DNA of 64,000 bases from Lujinxingia sediminis (GCF_004005565.1 NZ_SADD01000001.1:682001-746000), one strand, 5' to 3'. Shown: positions 33,876-43,749, counted from the stretch's first letter. Numbers and translations are program-made. Notes: a model not told the origin generated them from the sequence alone.

Positions 33876-33907
33876 GGCGCCGCAACCTCTAAGAAGGCTG
33901 CGGCGCC
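33876..33907 (-). promoter_or_regulatory. Hairpin just upstream of the double-FHA gene
   Basis: A 9-bp stem (33876-33884 with 33899-33907) with a 14-base loop, located between the FHA-CpaF stop and the downstream FHA start on the - strand. It is followed by TTGTTCT. It may act as an attenuator; the T-tract is weak. Confidence 0.45.
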
Positions 33908-33919
33908 AGGCTCAGCTCG

Positions 33920-36106
33920 CTACTCGCGGAAGATGCCCAGGTCGACGTCGACGCCGGCATGGCGCAGGTCTTCATAAAACATCGGGATATAACCCGTCGG
34001 GTAGAACTCGCCGGTGCCGCCTTCAACGCGGTAATAGAAGACGTCGCCCAGGCGGAAGGTGTCGAGATCGACACCTTGAACCTCCGAGATTTGCTGGACG
34101 CGGAACCCGCCCTCGCTGGTTGCATGCAGCACAACGACCAGGTTGACCGAACGGGCCACCTGCTCGCGCAATCCGCGGGGGCTCAAGTCGGTGGCGCCCA
34201 GCAGGCTCAGGCTCTCCAGTCGTCCCAGCGCATCGATCGCGCTGGATCCGTGCAGGGTAAGCATGCTGCCTTCGGTGCCACTGGCCGCTGCAGTGACCCA
34301 GTCGTAGGCCTCCGCGCCGCGGCACTCATCGAGCACGATGCGTTGCGGATGCATCGCGACCGCGCCCCGGAGGAGATAGCGCATATCATAGCCCTGGGCC
34401 GGGTTGGCCTCCAGACGCAGGGCGGTCGGAGCATCAAGGTTCAGAGAGCTGTGTTCTTCGATGGCGATAAGCCGTGAACTCTCCGGTACAAGTCGGCTCA
34501 GCGCGTTGAGCAGCGTGGTCTTACCGGAACTCGTCGGACCGGCGATCACGATGGAGCGGCCTGCTTCGACGGCTCGTCGCAAGAAGTCGGCCATGCCCGC
34601 GCTCATCGTGCCCTGGGCGGCGAGTTCATCGAGCGAAGGCTGATAGCGCCTGGGCTTGCGGATCGACAGGACCGGGCCATCGACTGCAAGCGGGGGCATC
34701 ACGATATGCACGCGCGTCCCGTCACCGAAGCGAACTTCATCAGCCGGCGAGACACCGTCCTGTGGACCGAGAAGCCGTCGAGCGGCCAAAGTCAAAAACT
34801 CTGGATGGCTGAAGACCCGGGGAGCAATCACGAGCTTGCCGCCGCGTCGCAGGATGATGCGGTCGAAGCGGTTGACGTAAATCGCCTGAACTTCCGGGTC
34901 ATCCAGATAGGATTCCACCGGCCCCAGTCCCACCGCTTCTGTGAGCAGCGTTTCGATGAGCGCTTCGCGATCACCCGAGGGGCCAACCACCTCAATGGCC
35001 TCATCGATGGTATTCTCAAAGCGCGCACGATCGCTTTCTTCCGGCGGGTAGGAGAGCGGTAGCTCGTCTTCACCGACCCTCTCGAAGAAGACACGCGCGA
35101 CATCCACCTGGGCCATATGCCCTTCAGGGTCGAACTCATCTTCGAGGGCGATGCGCGTGGCGAGCGGGCGAATGCCCAGTGGTCCGGGCGTCTCCACCAC
35201 GCCTTCATCCAGCGGGGAAGGCGGAGCCGTCTCTTCCTCGGCGGGCGCGTCGAAGACCGGCACCTCATAGGCTGGCGCGTCGAAGGAGGGCACCGGGGGC
35301 TCCGGGCTGGCAGGAGCCTGTGGCGCGGCCTGGGGAGTCGGAGTGGGCGTGGCCGCCACATCGAAGGGATCGACCTCTTCGTAGTCGGCTTCAAAGGCCT
35401 GACCCTCACCGGTAACGCGCTCGTCCTGGGCGAGTGGTTCCACCTCGGGAGTCACCTCCAACACGTCCGCGTCGATAGGATGGGCGCCGATATCGGCGTA
35501 GGTCTGGCGCACGTCCTGGCCCAGCGCACCCGCCGGCGGCGGGGTCGGCGTCGGAGGCGTCATCGGAGCGCCTGGGAATGAGGGCGCTCGGGGAGGCGTC
35601 GCCTGCGGACCGCTGGCGCTATGCTGTGGCGCCTGGAAGGGCTGCTGAGCCCCGCTCTGGGGCTGGACGCCAAAGCCGCTGGCCTGCGGGCCGTCCATCA
35701 CCGTGGGGAAGTGGCGATCCATCGGAGGAGGGCCGCCCGGGGCCTGGGGAGGCTGCGGAGGAATCCCACGGCCGGGAGCCAGCGGCGGCATCGGAGGTCC
35801 AGGGTTCGCAGCCGCGTTGGGCTGCTCTACCTGCAGGATAAAGTCGCCGATGTAGATCTTGTCAGCCTCGCCAACCGGCTGCTCCGCGATGACCTTGCGC
35901 CCGTTGACGTAGGTACCGTTGGTGCTCTTTAAGTCGACGATGAAAAAGGCGTTGTCGCGCAGCACAATACGCGTGTGCTGCTTGGAGACGTTGCCCTTGG
36001 GAAGGACGATATCATTGCCCTTCATACGCCCGATGGTGATCTCGGACGTGTCGAAGTCGAGCCGTGACTGCTGCCCACCTTTCTCGCTGATAATTACGCT
36101 GAACAT
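33920..36106 (-). CDS. FHA domain fused to a CpaF/TadA-type secretion ATPase
   Basis: A 728-aa fusion protein. An FHA domain (about 1-95) has IGRMKGND, SKQHTRI and STNGTYVNG. A long Pro/Ala/Gln-rich disordered linker spans about 95-310. A CpaF-type ATPase fills 330-728: Walker A GPTSSGKTT at 523-531, an acidic Walker B-like segment IVLDECRGAE, and GSMLTLHGSSA, as in CpaF/TadA motors. Such ATPases power type IVc pilus or tight-adherence secretion; FHA may link this one to Ser/Thr phosphorylation. No other Tad genes are in the window. ATG 36106 is used; AAGGAGG lies 11 bases upstream. Confidence 0.9.
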   Translation of the reverse strand: MFSVIISEKGGQQSRLDFDTSEITIGRMKGNDIVLPKGNVSKQHTRIVLRDNAFFIVDLKSTNGTYVNGRKVIAEQPVGEADKIYIGDFILQVEQPNAAANPGPPMPPLAPGRGIPPQPPQAPGGPPPMDRHFPTVMDGPQASGFGVQPQSGAQQPFQAPQHSASGPQATPPRAPSFPGAPMTPPTPTPPPAGALGQDVRQTYADIGAHPIDADVLEVTPEVEPLAQDERVTGEGQAFEADYEEVDPFDVAATPTPTPQAAPQAPASPEPPVPSFDAPAYEVPVFDAPAEEETAPPSPLDEGVVETPGPLGIRPLATRIALEDEFDPEGHMAQVDVARVFFERVGEDELPLSYPPEESDRARFENTIDEAIEVVGPSGDREALIETLLTEAVGLGPVESYLDDPEVQAIYVNRFDRIILRRGGKLVIAPRVFSHPEFLTLAARRLLGPQDGVSPADEVRFGDGTRVHIVMPPLAVDGPVLSIRKPRRYQPSLDELAAQGTMSAGMADFLRRAVEAGRSIVIAGPTSSGKTTLLNALSRLVPESSRLIAIEEHSSLNLDAPTALRLEANPAQGYDMRYLLRGAVAMHPQRIVLDECRGAEAYDWVTAAASGTEGSMLTLHGSSAIDALGRLESLSLLGATDLSPRGLREQVARSVNLVVVLHATSEGGFRVQQISEVQGVDLDTFRLGDVFYYRVEGGTGEFYPTGYIPMFYEDLRHAGVDVDLGIFRE

Positions 36107-36319
36107 GAGGGGCAGATCCTCCTTAAAAGATAAACGGACGTGAGGTGCAGAGAGGTCAACGCTCTCGCAGCGGTGGCCGCCGCGACAGAGGGGCCTGACG
36201 CGCCCGTGACTTCCGAAGAAAGGGGCGATCAGGCGCGCGATTTCAGGCCCATCTCAAACTGCCCGGATGGTCGCATCGGGTCGAAAGGGTGTCAAGAACC
36301 CTGCTGGCCGGCCAGGGGA

Positions 36320-37564
36320 TCAGACGTTGTTCTTCTCGGTGGTTTCGGCTGCTACCTTCCCCGAAGAGGCTTCGCTTTGCGGCCCATCGGAGCTTTCCGC
36401 ACCTGCCTCCACAGGAGGGGCCGCTTCGGTGGCCTCGGTGCTGGCCACGCCGTCGGTGCCATCGGGCGCAGGTTCACTCGACGCGGCGCTCTTCTCAGGG
36501 GCTTCGCTCTCAGGGCTCTCGACCTTCGTCGGCGCCTCGGGCTGGCGGGGAAGCCGCGCCCAGATATCGGGATCGTTGGGCGCAAACTCGGGGTCGTAGA
36601 GGTGGCAGCGCACCTTATGGCCCGGAGTCGGCTCCACGGTGCGCGGCTCTACCGTCTTGCAGGGCGCAAAACACGCCGGGCAGCGGGTATGAAAGCGGCA
36701 ACCCGAGGGCGGGTTCATCGGGCTTGGGACATCTCCTTTGAGGATGATGCGTTGGGCCCGACGCCGCGGGTTGGGCTGCGGAATCGCCGAGAGCAGGGCC
36801 TGAGTGTAAGGGTGCAGCGGGTTGTCGTAGAGCTCGTCACACTCGGCGAACTCCGCGATCTGTCCCAGATACATCACCGCGATGCGATCCGAGATATGCT
36901 GCACGACCGAGAGGTCGTGGGCGATAAAGAGGTAGCTCAGGTTATACTCCTGCTGAAGATCCATCAGCAGGTTAATAACCTGGGCCTGAACCGACACATC
37001 AAGCGCGCTGACCGCCTCATCGCAGACAATGAAGTCGGGATTGAGCGCCAGAGCTCGGGCGATGCCCACGCGCTGACGCTGGCCACCGCTGAACTCATGG
37101 GGGTAACGCGTGATGTACGAAGGCTGAAGACCCACGCGCTCCAGAAGCCCCTCGACCATCTCACGCACCTCCGGGCCCTGGGCCACCTTGTGGAAGGTGA
37201 TCGCCTCGCCGATGATACTTTCGATCGTCATACGGGGGTTAAGGCTGGAGAAGGGGTCCTGGAAGATGATCTGAAGGTTGCGCCGAAGGCTGCGCATCTC
37301 CGCCGGCCCCATCTTCAGAATGTCTTGCCCCTTGTAGAGCACCTCACCATCGGTGGGCTCGAGCAGGCGCAGCAAAGTGCGTCCTGCGGTGGTCTTGCCG
37401 CAACCCGACTCCCCCACAAGCCCGACGGTCTCGTTGGCGTTGACCTCAAAGGAGATGCCGTCGACGGCTTTCACCGAGCCGACCTGACGGTTGAAGAGGC
37501 CCTTCTTGATGGGGAAGTGCTTCTTAAGGTTGCGGACTTCAAGCAGAGTAGGGGCGACGCTCAT
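36320..37564 (-). CDS. Peptide ABC transporter ATP-binding protein, OppF/DppF type, with acidic tail
   Basis: A 414-aa ATPase of the Opp/Dpp/Ni importer family. Walker A is GESGCGKTT near residue 53, the signature [15 protein letters not shown] near 160, and the Cys-rich C-terminal element ([12 protein letters not shown]) fits the family's iron-sulfur motif region. The usual protein ends near residue 325; this one continues with about 90 residues of Glu/Ala/Pro/Ser-rich, likely disordered tail. It is the last gene of the five-gene opp-like operon. Confidence 0.9.
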   Translation of the reverse strand: MSVAPTLLEVRNLKKHFPIKKGLFNRQVGSVKAVDGISFEVNANETVGLVGESGCGKTTAGRTLLRLLEPTDGEVLYKGQDILKMGPAEMRSLRRNLQIIFQDPFSSLNPRMTIESIIGEAITFHKVAQGPEVREMVEGLLERVGLQPSYITRYPHEFSGGQRQRVGIARALALNPDFIVCDEAVSALDVSVQAQVINLLMDLQQEYNLSYLFIAHDLSVVQHISDRIAVMYLGQIAEFAECDELYDNPLHPYTQALLSAIPQPNPRRRAQRIILKGDVPSPMNPPSGCRFHTRCPACFAPCKTVEPRTVEPTPGHKVRCHLYDPEFAPNDPDIWARLPRQPEAPTKVESPESEAPEKSAASSEPAPDGTDGVASTEATEAAPPVEAGAESSDGPQSEASSGKVAAETTEKNNV

Positions 37565-37591
37565 AGCGAGTACCTTGGGGCCTTAAGCAGG

Positions 37592-38695
37592 TTACCGTGC
37601 GACTTCCGCCGCATCGTCGTTGGGGGCGACCGAGCCATCGGCCGCGACGCTTCCGTCGGTGGTGGGCTGGGTGCCCGCGCGTACCTTCTCGGCGTACCAG
37701 CACGCCGCGGTGTGGCCGGGCTCAAGCTCGACCGTCGGCGGAAGCTCGGAGCACTTCTCGGTGGCGAACTGACAGCGCGTGCGGAAACGACATCCCGAGG
37801 GGAAGTCCTGCGGGCGCGGCACCATCCCGGGAATCACATAGAGGCGATCTTCGCGCCCGCGCGCCCCGGAGGTGTCGATGGTCGGCAGGCTGTTGAAGAG
37901 TCCAATGGTGTAGGGGTGGGCCGGCTTCTCAAAGACGGTGTAGACGTCGCCGTACTCCACGATGCGCCCGGCATACATCACCGCCACATCATCGCAGGTC
38001 TCAGCCACTACACCTAAGTCGTGGGTGATAAAGAGAATCGACATGCCCGCTTCGCCCTGAAGCGACTTCAGAAGCTCCAGGATCTGCGCCTGAATCGTCA
38101 CATCGAGCGCGGTGGTAGGCTCGTCGGCAATCAGAAGCTTCGGCTTACTGGAGAGCGCCATCGCGATCATCACACGCTGCTTCATGCCCCCGCTCATCTG
38201 GTGGGGGTACTCGTCGATGCGCTGCTCCGGGGCCGGAATACCCACCTTGGCCAGCATATCGATGGCGTACTCACGCGCCTCGGCGTACTCCATGTCCTGG
38301 TGGAGGAGGATCGCCTCGATGATCTGGTTTCCGACCGTGTAGACCGGATTAAGGCTGGTCATCGGCTCCTGGAAGATCATCGAGATGTCGTTGCCACGCA
38401 CCTTGCGCATTTGCGCTTCGGTGAGCTTGGTCAGGTCCTTTCCTCCGAAGAGAATCTGACCGTCAACGATCTTTCCGGGCGGCTGCGGGATCAGGCGCAG
38501 CACGCTCAACGAGGTCACCGATTTACCTGATCCCGACTCGCCGACCAGCCCGAGCGTGCGCCCGCGCTTGATCTCGAAGCTCACCCCGTCGACCGAGGGC
38601 AGCACCCCGTCGTCGGTAAAGAAGTAGGTCTTGAGCCCGTCGACCTTCAGGATCACGTCGTCCGACGCGTCAGTCTTGTTGCTATCGTTGGCCAT
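37592..38695 (-). CDS. Peptide ABC transporter ATP-binding protein, OppD/DppD type
   Basis: A 367-aa ATPase that pairs with the OppF-type subunit to energise peptide import. Walker A is GESGSGKSV near residue 54, the signature is [15 protein letters not shown] near 169, and Walker B is [12 protein letters not shown]. The C-terminal Cys pattern ([14 protein letters not shown]) matches the oligopeptide family element. A short extension of about 30 residues follows the domain. The spacing to the neighbours is 27 and 9 bases. Confidence 0.92.
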   Translation of the reverse strand: MANDSNKTDASDDVILKVDGLKTYFFTDDGVLPSVDGVSFEIKRGRTLGLVGESGSGKSVTSLSVLRLIPQPPGKIVDGQILFGGKDLTKLTEAQMRKVRGNDISMIFQEPMTSLNPVYTVGNQIIEAILLHQDMEYAEAREYAIDMLAKVGIPAPEQRIDEYPHQMSGGMKQRVMIAMALSSKPKLLIADEPTTALDVTIQAQILELLKSLQGEAGMSILFITHDLGVVAETCDDVAVMYAGRIVEYGDVYTVFEKPAHPYTIGLFNSLPTIDTSGARGREDRLYVIPGMVPRPQDFPSGCRFRTRCQFATEKCSELPPTVELEPGHTAACWYAEKVRAGTQPTTDGSVAADGSVAPNDDAAEVAR

Positions 38696-38704
38696 AAGGT
38701 CGCT

Positions 38705-39955
38705 CTACTTGCGAAGTTTAGGATCGGTGGCGTCGCGCAGCCCCTCGCCGATGAGGTTGAGCAGGCTGATGGTGACGAAGATGGCAAAGCCCGAGCTGAG
38801 AATCAGCGTCATCTGCTGGGTGTTCCGACCGCTGGTCAGAATCTGACCCCAGCTCGGCGCGTTGGCCGGGCCCACGCCCAGGAAGCTCAGCGTGGCCTCA
38901 ATGAGAATCGCTCCGGCCACCCCGAAGGTTGCCGAGACAAAGACCGGCTGCACCGCGTTGGGCAGAACGTGGCGGAAGATGATGCGCGCGCGGGTAAAGC
39001 CCAGCGCGATGGCCGCCTGCACAAAGTCCTGGTTGCGCAGCCTCAAGAACTCCCCGCGCACAAGGCGCGCGATGCCCGTCCAGCCCGTCAGGCCGATGAT
39101 CAGCATGATGTGGAAGATCGAGGGCTCCTCGATAAACCCGGCCAGCGTCAGGATGAGAAAGAGCACCGGGAAGCACATCATAATTTCGATCATGCGCAGG
39201 ATGATGTTGTCGACCCGACCGCCGAAAAAGCCCGCCAGGCTTCCCAGCACAAGGCCGATGGCGGTGTAAATGCTCACCGCAACCACCCCGATCGTAAGCG
39301 AGATACGCGTCCCGTAGATCAGTCGCGTGAAGACGTCGCGTCCCTGGCGGTCGGTGCCCAGGAAGTGCTCCAGGCTCGGGCCCTGGCTCACCGCCATCAG
39401 GTCCACATCGCGGTAGGAGTACTCGATGAGCGGAAAGATCAGCCGCGCTCCCTCCAGTTCTTTGAGGGAGGCGTAGTCGACGTAGGGCTGACGGAAGGCC
39501 ATCAGGTAGACGACCGAGAAGAGCACGATGCCCACCGCCGAGACCAGACCGATGAAGCGAAGGCGAGCCTTGCTTCGTTCGGTGGCGGCGAGGTCCTTTT
39601 TAAAGCGCATCATCACCGTCCAGGCGATGAAACTCACCGGGACGTAGAAGAGCAGGAAGTTAAAGAAGATGTCGACGCCGCTATCGAAGAAGTTCTGATC
39701 GAAGAGCGCCGCAAACCACGGAAAGCTCGTCGTGCCGTGCAGCTGCGCATACGGCCCCACACCCTCGGGGATGTGCATGTAGAAGGGCACGTTCATGGCG
39801 ACCACCGGCGCGACCATCGCGATCACAAAGAGCGCCAGTACGCCGTACACGCTGTAGTAGCTGAGTCGGTACTTTTTGAACTGACCCCAGACAATCTGCC
39901 CGTAGGTCTTGTACTCGGGCCGCGGAGGGCTGGAGGAGGTTTGGGAAGAGGTCAT
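38705..39955 (-). CDS. Peptide ABC transporter permease, OppC/DppC type, with extra helices
   Basis: A 416-aa permease. After the first helix (about residues 38-55) there is an insertion of roughly 140 residues with two additional hydrophobic segments (VDIFFNFLLFYVPVSFIAW and the segment around residues 150-170). The canonical motif LGTDRQGRDVFTRLIYG follows near 217. The coupling EAA-like loop is in the C-terminal half (LRLRNQDFVQAAIALGFTRAR). Usual OppC proteins are about 300 aa. It would still pair with the OppB-type subunit. Confidence 0.9.
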   Translation of the reverse strand: MTSSQTSSSPPRPEYKTYGQIVWGQFKKYRLSYYSVYGVLALFVIAMVAPVVAMNVPFYMHIPEGVGPYAQLHGTTSFPWFAALFDQNFFDSGVDIFFNFLLFYVPVSFIAWTVMMRFKKDLAATERSKARLRFIGLVSAVGIVLFSVVYLMAFRQPYVDYASLKELEGARLIFPLIEYSYRDVDLMAVSQGPSLEHFLGTDRQGRDVFTRLIYGTRISLTIGVVAVSIYTAIGLVLGSLAGFFGGRVDNIILRMIEIMMCFPVLFLILTLAGFIEEPSIFHIMLIIGLTGWTGIARLVRGEFLRLRNQDFVQAAIALGFTRARIIFRHVLPNAVQPVFVSATFGVAGAILIEATLSFLGVGPANAPSWGQILTSGRNTQQMTLILSSGFAIFVTISLLNLIGEGLRDATDPKLRK

Positions 39956-40042
39956 CGTCGCCTGTCCAACGTAAGGTGCGAGCCGGGCGCGGAGCGCGCC
40001 CTGGCAAAAAAGGTCGAATCCTGCGGGCTCAGTGATCGAACA

Positions 40043-41536
40043 TCAATCGAAGGTGATGCGCGGGTCGACCAGCGCGTAGCTGATGTCGGAGAGCAGCAAC
40101 CCGATCAGCGTGAGCACCGTCGACATCAGCAGACAGGCCATGATCGCGTTGTAGTCGTACATGTAGATGCTCTCATAGAGGTAGAGCCCGATGCCGGGGA
40201 TGTTGAAGATGAACTCGATGACGATCGAGCCACTGACCAGCGTGGGAAGAAGGGTGCCCAGCAGGGTGAGGATCGGGATCATGCCGTTTCGCACCGCGTG
40301 CTTGAGCACGACCATCGACTCGGCCAGGCCCTTGGCACGCGCGGTGCGGATGTAGTCGGCGCGGATCACGTCCAGAAGACCCGTACGCGCATAGCGGCTC
40401 AGAGCGGCGAGCGAGCCGTAGGTCAGGCAGATCAGCGGCAAGAGGATATGCCAGGCGATCGAGCCCATCTGCTCAAGCACTTCCATATTCTCGGCGCCGT
40501 CGCCGATGAACCCGCCGGCCGGAAACCAGGAGAAGGGGCGACCCACCGCGAAGAACTGAATGAGCAGAACCGCGGTGAAGAAGCTCGGAAGGCTGTAGAG
40601 CACAAAGAGCGCGATGGTCACGACCTGGTCGCGCTTGGTGTTCTGATTGTACGCGCTCCAGATGCCCAGCGGTACGCTGATGAGGTACGCGATGAGGATC
40701 GAGAAGAAGCTCAGCGTGATCGTGTAGGGGAGCTTCTGCATGACCGTGTCGAAGACCGGACGGCGGTCGACGGTGCTCACCCCGAAGTCCAGCTTAAGCA
40801 GGTTCTCCCAGTACTTGGCAAAGCGGGTATCCAGAAAGAAGATGCTCACTTTATCAGCCGCGGAGTACTCGAAACGATCCTTGTTCTCGTTGAACCAGGG
40901 GAGCCACTTCTCGTCGAGGATGGTGGTGATATCCTCCTCGGTCACATCCTGAGGGATGGTCCAGGCGCGAAGCTGGTTGTTCTCCGAGGCGATCTTTCGG
41001 TTCGTCTCGCGAAGTTCAGGCGTGGGATCCGGGTTGAAACGGTCCACCTGGGGGCGCTGAGCGTTAATCGCCAGGCGCTGCACGGCGAGTCGGCGGATGT
41101 CCAGGCGCTCGTGGTTCTGCGCCAGCGCAATGAGAAGAGGGACGGCGTAGTTGCCCAGGTTCTCCACGTGCTCCTGAGCGGCGATGATGTCGGCCGACAT
41201 CGGGCGCTCATCGGCCGGGGTACACGAGGTGTCGGCCGGCGCGCCTTCCGGACAGACCGGACGTTGGAAGTCGGCCACAACCCGGAGCTGCTCTTCAACC
41301 TCTTCGATGGAGAGGTTGTAGCGGGTGTTGAGCAGGATCGGTTTGTCCAGATTGAACTGCTCTTTAAAGATGCGATAGCTCTCGCGGGCGTCCTGCGAGA
41401 CGGTCTCGGTGCCGTCGGGATTGGATGCGGCCGCAGGATCGCCGGGTGCCAGGTTGAGCACCAGGAAGATGATCAGCGAGATGATCGTAAACGTCGGGAT
41501 CATCAACAGGACGCGCTTTAGGATGTAGGTAAACAT
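40043..41536 (-). CDS. Peptide ABC transporter permease, OppB/DppB type, with large insertion
   Basis: A 497-aa permease compared with about 310-340 aa for usual members. TM1 is at residues 8-30. Residues about 75-240 form an extra, probably periplasmic, hydrophilic domain with a HEAT-like helical pair at 127-158 (AVPLLIALAQNHERLD). The canonical part resumes near 241 (LLKLDFGVST) and LPYTITLSF, with the EAA loop DYIRTARAKGL. GAGGGCGAGG upstream of ATG 41536 supports the start. First permease after the binding protein in the operon. Confidence 0.9.
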   Translation of the reverse strand: MFTYILKRVLLMIPTFTIISLIIFLVLNLAPGDPAAASNPDGTETVSQDARESYRIFKEQFNLDKPILLNTRYNLSIEEVEEQLRVVADFQRPVCPEGAPADTSCTPADERPMSADIIAAQEHVENLGNYAVPLLIALAQNHERLDIRRLAVQRLAINAQRPQVDRFNPDPTPELRETNRKIASENNQLRAWTIPQDVTEEDITTILDEKWLPWFNENKDRFEYSAADKVSIFFLDTRFAKYWENLLKLDFGVSTVDRRPVFDTVMQKLPYTITLSFFSILIAYLISVPLGIWSAYNQNTKRDQVVTIALFVLYSLPSFFTAVLLIQFFAVGRPFSWFPAGGFIGDGAENMEVLEQMGSIAWHILLPLICLTYGSLAALSRYARTGLLDVIRADYIRTARAKGLAESMVVLKHAVRNGMIPILTLLGTLLPTLVSGSIVIEFIFNIPGIGLYLYESIYMYDYNAIMACLLMSTVLTLIGLLLSDISYALVDPRITFD

Positions 41537-41636
41537 GCTGCCTCGCCCTCAAGGGGGCCGGTTGCGCGCACCAATGGAACGCGCGAAGGATGCCTTAAGC
41601 GCACAACGCCGAGGCCTGCCTCGGCGCCGGCGCCGC

Positions 41637-43568
41637 TTACTCGCCGGACTCGTCGATGTACCAGGGCAGCGAATAGGTCTGCGGGCGAATCTTCTGGAAG
41701 ACCACGTTCTCAAGACGCGGGTTCCAGGCGACCGCTTCCTTGGGCGCGTAGAAGAAGCTGTAGGGCTGCTCCTCATGCACGATCTGGTGGAAGCGACGCA
41801 GAAGACGGGTGCGCTCTTCGGTGTCGAAGGTCACGCGCAGGGTCTCGATGATCTCGTCGGCCTCGGCATTGCGGAAGCCCACGCGGTTGGAGCCCTTGGG
41901 AATGTCGGCCTGGCTGGAGTGCCAGATCTGGAAGGGATCGTTGAACCAGCTCAAGCCCCAGCCGCCGGTGAAGGCGTCGAACTGCTTGTCGTCCATGCGG
42001 CGCTGCATCAGCGGCCACTCCACGAAGTCGCCACGCATCTCCACGCCGATCTTACGAAGATCTTCACGGTAGACGGTCACCCAGCTGCGCACGGTGGGGC
42101 GGTTGTAGGAGGTCAGCGTGAAGCTGAAGTTGATGTTCTCGCCATCGACATTCTTCTGGCGGATGCCATCGCCGTCGGTATCCACCCAGCCCGCTTCATC
42201 AAGAAGGGCCGCAGCGCGCTCAAGATCAAAGGGGATGGGCTCAATCGTCGGGTCGTTGGCCGGGTGGTCATAGTAGAAAGGACCACTCTGCAATTCACCC
42301 AGGCCGTTGAGCACGTTGTCGACGATGCTCTGACGGTTAAAGGCGTGCGTCATCGCCAGGCGCACCTTCTGGTCGGCGAACATCGGCTTATCCATGTTCC
42401 AGCCCACGTAGTAGTAGGCGAAGGCGTCGATGATTTCGTGCTCAAGTTTGCCGTTCTTAAAGGGGCTGTTGGCGCCGGCGTTCATGATCTCGCTGCGGTA
42501 GCGGGGCTCGGGAAGCTTGGGCAAAAAGTCGAGCTGGCCGCTGAGCAGGCGAGCGAAGCCCTGCTCAGGGTCTTTGATGATGTGGAATTCGATGCGCTCA
42601 ATCGGAGGCTTCGCGCCGAAGTAGTCGCGGTTCTTGGTGAGCACGATCTGACCGCTCGGGGTGTAGCTGTCGAAGAGGTAGGGGCCGGTTCCGATCGGGT
42701 AGTCTGCCGACCAGTGGGTGTTGAACTCCACCGGGATGCTCTCTGCGGGGAGTTCGTTGCCCTCGCGGTCGCGTGAGAAGAGCCATTTGGGCAGCGGATA
42801 GGCCATCAGCGTGGTGGTGCGCGAGTGGTAAACCGGGCGCTTCCAGGTGACCTTGAAGGTGTAGCGGTCGATGACTTCGACCTTTTCGATGTCTTCGACG
42901 TAGCTCTTGATAAAGCCGGCTTCCACCTGGGGGTTCATCGCCATCTCGAAGTAGAAGATGGCGTCTTCGGCCGTGAGCTCACGCGGCTCGCGCAGCCACT
43001 CAAACTCCGGCTTGCTGAAGTCAACTTTGGGCACATGCCAGTATACACCTTCGCGCAGGCTGACGGTGTACTCGGTGTTCTCGTCGTTGACTTTGACCAT
43101 GTAGGCCAGGTCCGAGACGAAGTTGTCCGGGTTGTTGAAGTCCTGGCGCACAAAGCCGCTGTGCACGTAAGACTGAATCTCGGTCACGTCGACTGAGTTT
43201 TCGGTCAGCCAGTTGAACCCTTTGGGGTCGCTGGAGATCAGGCGCTTGAGCGTGCCACCCTGCACCGCGTTGGGGGCGATGAGCTGGTCGGTGGCCGGGC
43301 TGAGCAGGTTGTCGGGATCGTTGATGGCGGCGGCGTAACGGTCGTTCGAGGCGCCGGCACCCCCGCCGGCGTTGCCGGCCACAGCCACACCCGACTCCAG
43401 CTGCGAGAGGATGCGCTCGGTGATGCGATTGAGGTCACCCAGGCTGCGGTTGACTTCAATGATCTTTTTGTTGGCCTGGTAGGATTGCGCGATGCTGACA
43501 ATCGCCAGCAGGGCAACCACGATCAGGACTCCGATCAGGGCGAGGGTGGCTTTGAATGTTCTCGGCAT
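41637..43568 (-). CDS. Peptide ABC transporter substrate-binding protein with N-terminal membrane anchor
   Basis: A 643-aa family 5 solute-binding protein (OppA/DppA type), with typical regions such as YTVSLREGVYWH, LTAEDAIFYFEMAMNP and WSADYPIGTGPYLFDSY. Instead of a lipobox it has an N-terminal hydrophobic helix (residues 7-29) without an obvious cleavage site, followed by a heptad-like coiled-coil stretch (about 33-62) and a Gly/Ala linker. It is therefore probably tethered as a type II membrane protein. It heads the five-gene operon, with a promoter-like sequence at 43720-43749. Confidence 0.9.
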   Translation of the reverse strand: MPRTFKATLALIGVLIVVALLAIVSIAQSYQANKKIIEVNRSLGDLNRITERILSQLESGVAVAGNAGGGAGASNDRYAAAINDPDNLLSPATDQLIAPNAVQGGTLKRLISSDPKGFNWLTENSVDVTEIQSYVHSGFVRQDFNNPDNFVSDLAYMVKVNDENTEYTVSLREGVYWHVPKVDFSKPEFEWLREPRELTAEDAIFYFEMAMNPQVEAGFIKSYVEDIEKVEVIDRYTFKVTWKRPVYHSRTTTLMAYPLPKWLFSRDREGNELPAESIPVEFNTHWSADYPIGTGPYLFDSYTPSGQIVLTKNRDYFGAKPPIERIEFHIIKDPEQGFARLLSGQLDFLPKLPEPRYRSEIMNAGANSPFKNGKLEHEIIDAFAYYYVGWNMDKPMFADQKVRLAMTHAFNRQSIVDNVLNGLGELQSGPFYYDHPANDPTIEPIPFDLERAAALLDEAGWVDTDGDGIRQKNVDGENINFSFTLTSYNRPTVRSWVTVYREDLRKIGVEMRGDFVEWPLMQRRMDDKQFDAFTGGWGLSWFNDPFQIWHSSQADIPKGSNRVGFRNAEADEIIETLRVTFDTEERTRLLRRFHQIVHEEQPYSFFYAPKEAVAWNPRLENVVFQKIRPQTYSLPWYIDESGE

Positions 43569-43719
43569 GAACTTTACCGCTCCAGGGGTCGGACCAGGAC
43601 GTGTGGCGAAGACGCAGAGCCGCGCCGGCCAGGTTCAACGATCACTTTAAGACGTTAGCATCCGGCGAACACAACCGGGCGCACTCAGGCGCGCGCAGGC
43701 TCGCCATCAAAGAGGGCGT

Positions 43720-43749
43720 AAGCTACTGGACCCTCTAAAACTCTGTCAA
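43720..43749 (-). promoter_or_regulatory. Possible promoter of the peptide transporter operon
   Basis: On the - strand TTGACA (43749-43744) is followed after 18 bases by TAGCTT (43725-43720). The -35 element is perfect, the -10 weak. Transcription would start near 43713, giving a leader of about 145 bases. Confidence 0.45.

Noticed and set aside
38969-41521. An 850-codon open frame on the + strand across the OppB/OppC-type permease genes
   Set aside because: It is antisense to two recognisable permease genes, is rich in Asp/His/Arg/Glu with no domain pattern, and is what high-GC third-position bias produces.
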